Below, piece by piece: positions 23,101-28,884 of a DNA stretch of 28,884 nucleotides. Position 1 is the first letter of the stretch, and the number at the start of each line of letters is the position of its first letter. The translations under genes were made by a program, and so were the position numbers. The DNA is taken from NCBI GenBank assembly GCA_034698045.1, contig JAQGAU010000404.1:1-28884 (forward strand). Reading direction: 5' to 3'. Below the pieces are notes generated by a model, which worked only from the letters and a program-made list of their open reading frames with translations, did not search any database and was not told the origin of the DNA. This stretch comes from Paramacrobiotus richtersi (lineage: Eukaryota; Tardigrada; Eutardigrada; Parachela; Macrobiotidae).

Positions 23101-23405
23101 GCTACGTGTACGTAGTGGGAGCCTTTGATCAGGCATTTGAGAAGTGTTCGGGTAACGGTATCCAAGCGTACGATGGGATCACGCGTACCTGGACTATCCG
23201 GGCTGCCTGCTGGCCACCGCTTTGCGAGAGCTCCGCGTGCGCAGTCGTAAAATTCTCGAGAAGTAAGCAAATTCGACTTTAGCATAGTAACACAGTTCAC
23301 AAACCCCCTAACACTGCTCATTTCGCAGCTCTCCTACGTAACTATCCAAGATATCCGGATGTCATTGTCGAAGGTGAAACAAACGACGAAGACGACGATC
23401 CTTAG
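20195..23405 (+). pseudogene. K2: BTB-BACK-Kelch gene, complete but with a one-base frameshift in the kelch region
   Basis: Exons 20195-20436, 21401-21677, 21784-22066, 22177-22742, 22807-22908, 23071-23262 and 23329-23405. All splice sites are intact with the same phases as K1. The protein starts MAFRAVLDFSLERELWNLR and has the same BTB, BACK (VLDAVFSWIRHDPAERAP) and kelch layout. In exon 4, after GRIYAVGG, it has 20 bases where K1 has 21. The frame runs into TAG at 22497-22499 and the rest (VECYDPVANLWE to VEGETNDEDDDP) is in another frame. Everything else is open, and the total would be 579 residues with the missing base. Either a very young pseudogene, a truncated BTB-BACK product, or an assembly error. 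Intron 1 is enlarged to 964 bp by a minisatellite. Confidence 0.88.
20485..20910 (+). repeat. Minisatellite of about 73-bp period in K2 intron 1
   Basis: About six direct units. Each contains GTCCTCTATACTCAACAAAA, GGGATATTTTG, CCCGTCGGTCACGGTACC and AAGTAGTAGAGGGCGC. Inner units (20634, 20707, 20780) are nearly identical; outer units (20485, 20867) are diverged. Single related units occur in K1 intron 5. Confidence 0.92.
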
Positions 23406-24382
23406 GAGAAAGTGAAGAAGAAGGCGATGGCTAAATCCGTTGACGTCTGCTCGCACAGCAACAGTGTTCCGTTTTGCACAGGGCATTGTTTATCCTGTGT
23501 TTGGTCACCAACTTTGGTGTCCTGTTGAGTTTACGGCAGCTAGCGCTTGTCCGGTAATGATTGGTTTTCGAACTGTATCTTTCGTTGACGTCTTCTGGTT
23601 TTGTTGCATCGTTGCTAATCGCGTACAGTTCCCAGCAGGGAAGCATGCTACTCAGAAGGCAGTTGCGCTCCGTTTCTTTTTACAACGAGTTGCTTTTGTC
23701 GATAACATTCCTGTTTCCTATATATGGATGAATAACAGTTCGCATTGGCGTGCCATTTTACTGGGGTCATTGTTCAGTTCTGAATAATCCAGGATTAATA
23801 ACAGGTTCGGGATCTTCGCTTGTGAACCATGAACACTTGTGAACTTTTTAAATGAAGATTCTTGCATGTAAGATTGTTGTGAAACGTTACGACGTTTAGA
23901 ACATGGCAACAGCCACCAGTGCCGGTTTAACGGTATCACATCTCTGACAGTTTCCGTCGCGCTTGTGAATTAGTCTTAACCCATACAGCCTGCTGCGCTA
24001 GCCATTTTACACGTTGATGGATTTTTCACACTGATTTACCGGGTCTTTGTCCAGCTGCAGAAAAAGCAGCGCTGTGTCCGACAGTGTCGAAATAAAGGAC
24101 CCGGTGAAGCTTCCGAAGCCCCTCCCGTGTGTAAGATCCCGTGAACAAAGGGCCAGATGCCAAATGGATGTTTTCCAAGCGAAGCCTGGCCAATGAAAGT
24201 GGTGAATTAGCTTAAATGGAATTTTTTATCGGTAGACGTTTCAGGGATTTTATCTGAGTAGCAAAATGGGCACTGAATCATGAAATCGTGTTTTAGGCTG
24301 CACCAGACGATGGTTTACGGCAGGCTCCGTTATGCGTCATTATGGATTCAGGATTACTAGTGGCGATTTGTACGTCAGGAGC
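23406..24382. other. K2 3' UTR and intergenic DNA
   Basis: The first about 330 bases are colinear with the K1 3' flank. No canonical AATAAA is found close to the K2 stop. The rest, up to the Mutator-like element, shows no gene features; the ORF at 23440-23787 overlaps the 3' UTR homology and has no domain. Confidence 0.5.
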
Positions 24383-25549
24383 GGGTGTATCTAAAACGTG
24401 GCGACCACGGACGTGGTTTTGGGCGACAGTGGTTGTGGGTTCCGGCGACCTTTGTAGTCGACGGTGGTTGTGGTTGCTCGTGGTTGTTTACGGTGGGATC
24501 GACAGCGGGGGAAAATCGTAGTTCGTTTTGCATTATATTTGCAAATATGCATGGCAGGCAATCTTGAGAATTTTCCTAAACAATTAATTCTTAGGCTCAA
24601 ACTCAGTTCATCCAAGATGTCTGGGGTATTTGTTACCTAAAAAATATTCCTCTGTTGTGAAGCGTTGGTTATCCTTCGTTATCGATTCTCTGTGCAGATT
24701 TAATAATCAAAAAGTAAACAGCAACTCAGCAAGTACGACACCGCAGTGATCAATACCATTTTGCTGATGCCCGATTTTCGATGTATGTAAGTTATTTAGG
24801 AGTTAAACTGAAAATGCATCAGAATAAAACCTGAGCCGAAAAATGTCTCGATTTGTTCGGGACAAAGAATAACGTCGGCATCTCACGCTTTGAGAATCTG
24901 ATGAGCAGGGATACGGAGGCATTGTTAGGCCCGGTTTACGATGAAGTGCAAAAATCCGCGGTTTCGTAACATCCTGGTTTTATATGATTTCGTTCGTACC
25001 GACCAGGAATAAAGTGTTAGTTTGGTTTCTAAACCAGCACCTGCCGCTGCCGACTTTTTTTTGTTTCCGGTTGCAAAACGGTAGGCTGTAGTTGCCCTTT
25101 CCCGGGTATTACTTTACATTGCAAAGTTCTGAGTTTACGGTGTTTTTCTTTGCACTTGCAAATCTTGGGTCTGTTCTGTATGCGAACCCATTTCACAATG
25201 GTTTTGCTGAAAGTGATTCTATGCTTCGCCCCACTACAACACCAACTGAACAAATAAAATACGTAGCGATCATTGGCCGGTCATTCTAGAGTTGTAAGAC
25301 TGACCATGTAGCAGCGTAACGCGGTACACGCACGTGATGCTAATCGGTTATTAAAGGAGTCGAACCCAGAAATACGGTTCTTTATGGTAAGTAAGTACGT
25401 ACTGTTAACCAAAACTAAGAATAACAACGAGCACCGAGAAGTTGACAACCACGGGCAACCACAACCACCGTCGGCCATAAAGGTCACCGGAAATCGCCAC
25501 CACTATCGATCACAACCACGTCCGTGGGCGCCACGTTTTAGATACACCC
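24383..25549. mobile_element. Mutator-like (MULE-type) non-autonomous element, 1167 bp, 9-bp target duplication
   Basis: Inverted ends: the left reads GGGTGTATCTAAAACGTGGC and the right reverse-complements to the same 20 bases. The arms stay similar for about 110 bases (24383-24492 and 25440-25549) and include GGTGGTTGTGGTTGC. Exact nine-base direct repeats GTCAGGAGC flank it (24374-24382 and 25550-25558). Nine-base duplications, long inverted ends and a 5' G run suit Mutator-like elements. The interior (24493-25439) has no transposase-like ORF. Confidence 0.87.
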
Positions 25550-25559
25550 GTCAGGAGCT

Positions 25560-25875
25560 TGCGTAATTCTGACACACACTGCATAAATGTATCGTATCGA
25601 AAGCGCATACTTCGAAGTATCGAAAACTAATGGGTGACTTCAATATGAGTATCCAAAAGCAAGACTGTCCTTACAACTGTTATTTCAAATATGTCCACTA
25701 ATAAGCGGTTAAACATGATGTAACGCAGGTCATGAAGCTATAAACAGATACAAAGAACATGCGATCGAATCCGATAAAACTCACAGTGAACTCACAATTA
25801 TATAAAACCAGTCTGCACTGCATCGAAAGTTCTCTCTGTACGCACTTGTATCAGCGAAAACAAACTATAAAGTTA
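25560..25875 (-). other. 3' flank of minus-strand kelch relic P2
   Basis: From about 25670 it aligns with the 3' flanks of P1 and P3 (GTAACGCAGGTCATGAAGC at 25721). The first 110 bases next to the Mutator-like element match nothing I could find in the window. Confidence 0.5.
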
Positions 25876-27780
25876 TCACAAACTCATTTTAAACGAAAAG
25901 GCCGGCATCATTAAAACAATCTGCGTGGCTTGTACATTACAGAATTTGGAACGGCAACTGTGTCCACATATGCGTGATACTCTGCAGATAACATATCCTC
26001 TTTTCCATCCTTCTTTTTGTGCGCACCCAACGCGCTGGGCGTTTCGAAGAACCCCTACAACAGCCGAACATGTCACAACAGCTACAGATTGCAACTGGGC
26101 AGGAAACAGAGGAATTTTTACCCTTTCGAATTTTGACTAGCACGCACTTGATGGCGCCTAATTTCTGCTGCGCCACGTTGGGAGGCCGGATAGTCCATGA
26201 GTCCGTTAGCTCGCCGCATATCTGTATCCACTCATAGTGTTTCTCCTTCTTATAGCAGTGTCTCCAGCTAGCGTTCTGAATGCCTACAGTACATTCACGA
26301 CTTCGAGGATATTATTAGATAACCGTGAAATGATTGTTTTGGAATGCAGTGAGGGACCTTCCCATCAACGCTTCCCTTTACGTTATCCTGTATCATCGCA
26401 GCACCGTAACGCGATGTGTACAGTGCTGCTAATTAACCGCTGTACGTACCTATGAGGATCCATTCATCCTTCACCGGATCTTATACATCCACGTTCATGC
26501 AAGGGCCCAAGCCGGTCTCCGCGTACCTCCTGACAACCAGAAATATATAACCGGTTCTGACAACCGCTACGTATGGTCGTACGGCGTGACTACCCAGTAC
26601 GCAAACGATCCCGTTATCACTAACACAAGCCGTGCGGCTGACGTGCAGCACCGGAATTTTTTATTCATCTCAATCCAAACATCGGTCTGGGCATTATAGC
26701 ACAGTACCCGCTTTCGTGCCGCATGTTCACCACCCTTAAATGTCAACAGGCTGCCTGGTTAGCAACGCAACCGAAATCCCACAACCCATAAGGCAGATGG
26801 GCAACCGTCATCCACATGTTCGGGACGGAATGATAACCTTCTACTTTCTGCAGTTCAGCTCCCGTTGAGTACCTGCTTCAACCACCCGAATCGTAAATAT
26901 GCCCATCTGACGACGCCATCCCACCGTCAAAGTGAGCGAACTGTGGGCTAGTCACATGCTGTCCTTGCTTAAGGGGAGTTTCCGGTCATTACATCAGAAA
27001 CTTTGAGTTTCTCCAGCCGATAAAGCGTTCTATCTTGTATCTGAATATGTTTCTGTCGAGAACACACGATGTAAACAAAAAATCATAAAAAATCGCGAAG
27101 TGTAACCGTCTGAAAACTACTCGCTAATCTTATATGTGGCTGATGCGGCTGAGAATCACTGTACACCTTATTCAAATACGCATCTGCTGAACCAATTTCT
27201 GTGCAAATTGGATCAAAACTAGCTTTTTCATGCCCACATTTGTGTTTAAACTTTTTGCCGATATAGCGCGTGAACCCGTAGCTGCGCTCACAAACCGTTT
27301 TTTTGCAGTTCTAGAGCAACCACTTCTCTATAAGAGTAAACACATGAGTATTTTATACCCTGTAAGTCAACAACAGAAAACGTTCCGGCGCGAAAGGTCC
27401 GAAATGGGAGGATACTAGGCTTAATAAATTACATAAATTACATCTTCCAGACCGGGCTTCCCGAATTTTTCACCAATTTAACAGCCTATAACAGTGGTGT
27501 CGTGAATAATTGAATTAGTAAGCTCGTTGTGCTAACATATATCCAAAATCACACCGGGAATATTGTGGAGCTTGATCTTGTCCTGATGCGACTCCTGCAT
27601 GGTGGAGGTTAACATAGCCTCGAAGTATGTACTGCGGAGGCTGAGAACCAGACAATGCGCAGGGATGTCCTTGGCGTTCTCCTCGCAGCCCTGAAGGGCA
27701 ACGTCACATAGGATACCCCGGTTTCGCATGTTACACAATTTTTCGCCCCAGCTAAAAACGTCAGCCCTAACTCGCGCCAT
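25876..27780 (-). pseudogene. P2: BTB-BACK-Kelch pseudogene with intact first exon
   Basis: Exon 1 (27780 down to about 27546) is open from ATG: MARVRADVFSWGEKLCNMRN, then GILCDVALQGCEENAKDIPA, LVLSLRSTYFEAML and IPGVIL. Its donor has shifted from GTAAGT to GTTAGC with two extra bases. BACK exons are missing; a foldback-element relic lies at about 27185-27315. Kelch exon relic about 26594-27060 contains TLYRLE, DGHIYDSGG, a stop, WMTVAHLPYGLWDFGCV and several indels. Exon 5 relic 26450-26530 ends VYDPVKDEWILIG before GTACGT. Exon 6 relic about 26107-26230 reads DSWTIRPPNVAQQK and KCVLVKIRK. Last exon about 25900-26052 contains VLRNAQRVG. Frame breaks throughout make it non-functional, though exon 1 could still encode a lone BTB fragment. 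Confidence 0.85.
27185..27315 (+). mobile_element. Decayed arm of the palindromic element family
   Basis: CAAATTGGAT, GTGTTTAAACTTTTTGCCGA and the following GCG-rich stretch align in order with the right arm of the 12097-12714 palindrome (CAAATTGGATGG, CTGTTTAAACTTTTTGAGCA, CATTGTGCGCC). Only one arm remains, within the P2 relic where its BACK exons should be. Confidence 0.55.
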
Positions 27781-28555
27781 GATGATTCATTGATGGGGGA
27801 CCTGAAGATTCCTGACAGCCGAAAGAGGATAATATTATAGGAATCTACAAACTGGATTAGGGGACTAGCGTGACTTGCGACTAAATTACAACTTGGAAAA
27901 AGCAAACTCGAAAAACTAAAATATTTCTTAAGAGTCTATTCCGTTAAGCTGTGCGGCTGCGAAAAGCCAGATATTAACTTTTTTCCGTTTTCTCTCTTCC
28001 TGTTAGGAGCATGAATTGTGCTGACATCGTATTACATAATGGGCTGGACCGTGTTAGCTACAGTGACAAGTGTACGTTGCAAGTGGACCATACTACTGTT
28101 CTGGGGCGGGAATACGCAGAATCCGCGTTTACAGCGCGAATCACAGGTCAGCATGGTAGATAAGACAGGCAAGACAGAGAGTGCTGTCCGTTGACTCGGT
28201 TCATCAAAATGAGCAAATCCAGCAGGCCATTCTAGCAAGAATCGACGTACGTACTACGCTGCATCGAATCAACGTGGATATCTGGTTAAAATCGTGATAC
28301 TAGCACGCCACAGCGAGCATAACTTTCGGACAGGCCTGCCATTTCCATGCTGAGTTCGTTGCTCTTTCTAGTAGCAGGAGAGCGACATTTTTCTCACCCA
28401 TCCAGTTCAAAGATGTAGAATTTCGATCTTATTGTTAGTTTTTTTCGCGGGATCTTTTCCGAGACTGTTTAGCTTCTAAAATTCTTATTGCGCTCCCTCT
28501 GTCACAACGCCTTTCCTTGACTCTGGACTTTATTGGGATCCTTCAGATATTAATC
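27781..28555. promoter_or_regulatory. Shared 5' region of head-to-head kelch pair 3 (empty site of the foldback element)
   Basis: 775 bases between the ATGs of P2 and K3. It matches 12736-13126 joined to 14581-15002, so the 1454-bp foldback element is absent here; the junction lies near GATAAGACAGGCAAGACAG (28166). The compact, conserved interval between two divergent BTB exons suggests a bidirectional promoter. No TATA box is evident. Confidence 0.6.
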
Positions 28556-28884
28556 ATGGCATTTCGCGCTATTGTCAATTGCAGTCTGGAACGCGAGTTG
28601 TGGAATCTGCGGAATAATGGGCTCCATTGCGACGTGTTTCTTCAGGGCTGTGAAGCAGACGCTGCGGAGATTCCGGCCCATCGCGTGGTCCTGAGTGCAC
28701 GCAGCCGATACTTCCGAGCCATGTTCAGCTCCAACATGAAGGAATCCCGTCAGGAACATGTACAGCTCCACAACATTCCAGGTGCAACCCTGTGTGACGA
28801 GCATGTACGCTCACGGGAGTGCGTTCTGTGCTCGTTTGTGTCTGTGTGTTGTGTTTGCGCCTCGGGTCGGCGGTGTGCATGTGT
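28556..28884 (+). CDS. K3: BTB-Kelch gene, first exon, runs off window end
   Basis: ATG at 28556 starts MAFRAIVNCSLERELWNLRN, followed by NGLHCDVFLQGCEADAAEIP, HRVVLSARSRYFRAMFSSNM and HNIPGATL. This is the BTB N-terminal exon, very close to K1 and K2. Similarity stops at about 28792: where K1 and K2 have the last codons and a GTAAG donor, this copy continues TGTGACGAGC and stays open to the window edge in Cys/Val-rich sequence (CVLCSFVSVCCVCASG) with no family resemblance. Either the copy is truncated by a rearrangement here, or a different GT is used. The promoter and 5' UTR match K1. Function, if any, would be as for K1. It is flagged partial. Confidence 0.75.
   Translation, partial: MAFRAIVNCSLERELWNLRNNGLHCDVFLQGCEADAAEIPAHRVVLSARSRYFRAMFSSNMKESRQEHVQLHNIPGATLCDEHVRSRECVLCSFVSVCCVCASGRRCAC

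Noticed and set aside
28550-28804. Minus-strand ORFs overlapping BTB exons (also 15054-15287 and 20129-20398)
   Set aside because: They are antisense shadows of the conserved BTB exon and look alike only because the sense exons are paralogous.

Overview
The window looks like nuclear DNA from an invertebrate animal. Genes are split by short GT-AG introns (mostly 58-170 bp, a few of 0.4-1.5 kb), there is no operon structure, and the recognisable proteins are metazoan: a serpin, a class A GPCR and BTB-BACK-Kelch proteins. Compact introns, lineage-specific kelch/GPCR duplication and balanced base composition would suit a tardigrade or another small ecdysozoan, but I cannot fix the taxon from sequence alone.

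Layout. (1) 1-655: the 3' end of a serpin gene, two exons, with hinge and reactive-centre loop. (2) 1553-4972: a complete five-exon melatonin-receptor-like class A GPCR of 382 residues with a TATA box. (3) 5040-9830: about 5 kb without an intact gene, made largely of old, rearranged copies of the GPCR exon 3/intron 3 region and its 3' flank. (4) 9.84-28.88 kb: a kelch cluster. The same head-to-head unit occurs three times: a minus-strand BTB-Kelch gene, a shared 5' region of about 0.8-1.1 kb, then a plus-strand BTB-Kelch gene. The minus-strand members (10106-12096, 18644-19077, 25876-27780) are all broken. The plus-strand members are one intact gene (15003-17794, 594 aa), one near-intact gene with a single-base deletion (20195-23405), and a first exon that runs into the window edge and loses family similarity before its splice donor (28556-28884).

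Mobile DNA has been landing in this cluster. I can delimit a 539-bp hAT-like element inside a kelch repeat (10791-11329), a 618-bp palindromic element at the start of a BTB exon (12097-12714), a 1454-bp foldback element whose inverted arms carry a GGTACT minisatellite (13127-14580, 8-bp target duplication, with an empty paralogous site near 28.16 kb), and a 1167-bp Mutator-like element with a 9-bp target duplication (24383-25549). A roughly 73-bp minisatellite fills the first intron of the second plus-strand gene, and related units occur in intron 5 of the first.

Functionally, the intact kelch protein should act as a substrate adaptor for a Cullin-3 ubiquitin ligase, the GPCR as a plasma-membrane receptor, and the serpin as a protease inhibitor. 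Nothing suggests that the three families work together. The main interest is evolutionary: repeated duplication of a divergent gene pair with decay on one strand only, plus a family of foldback transposons.
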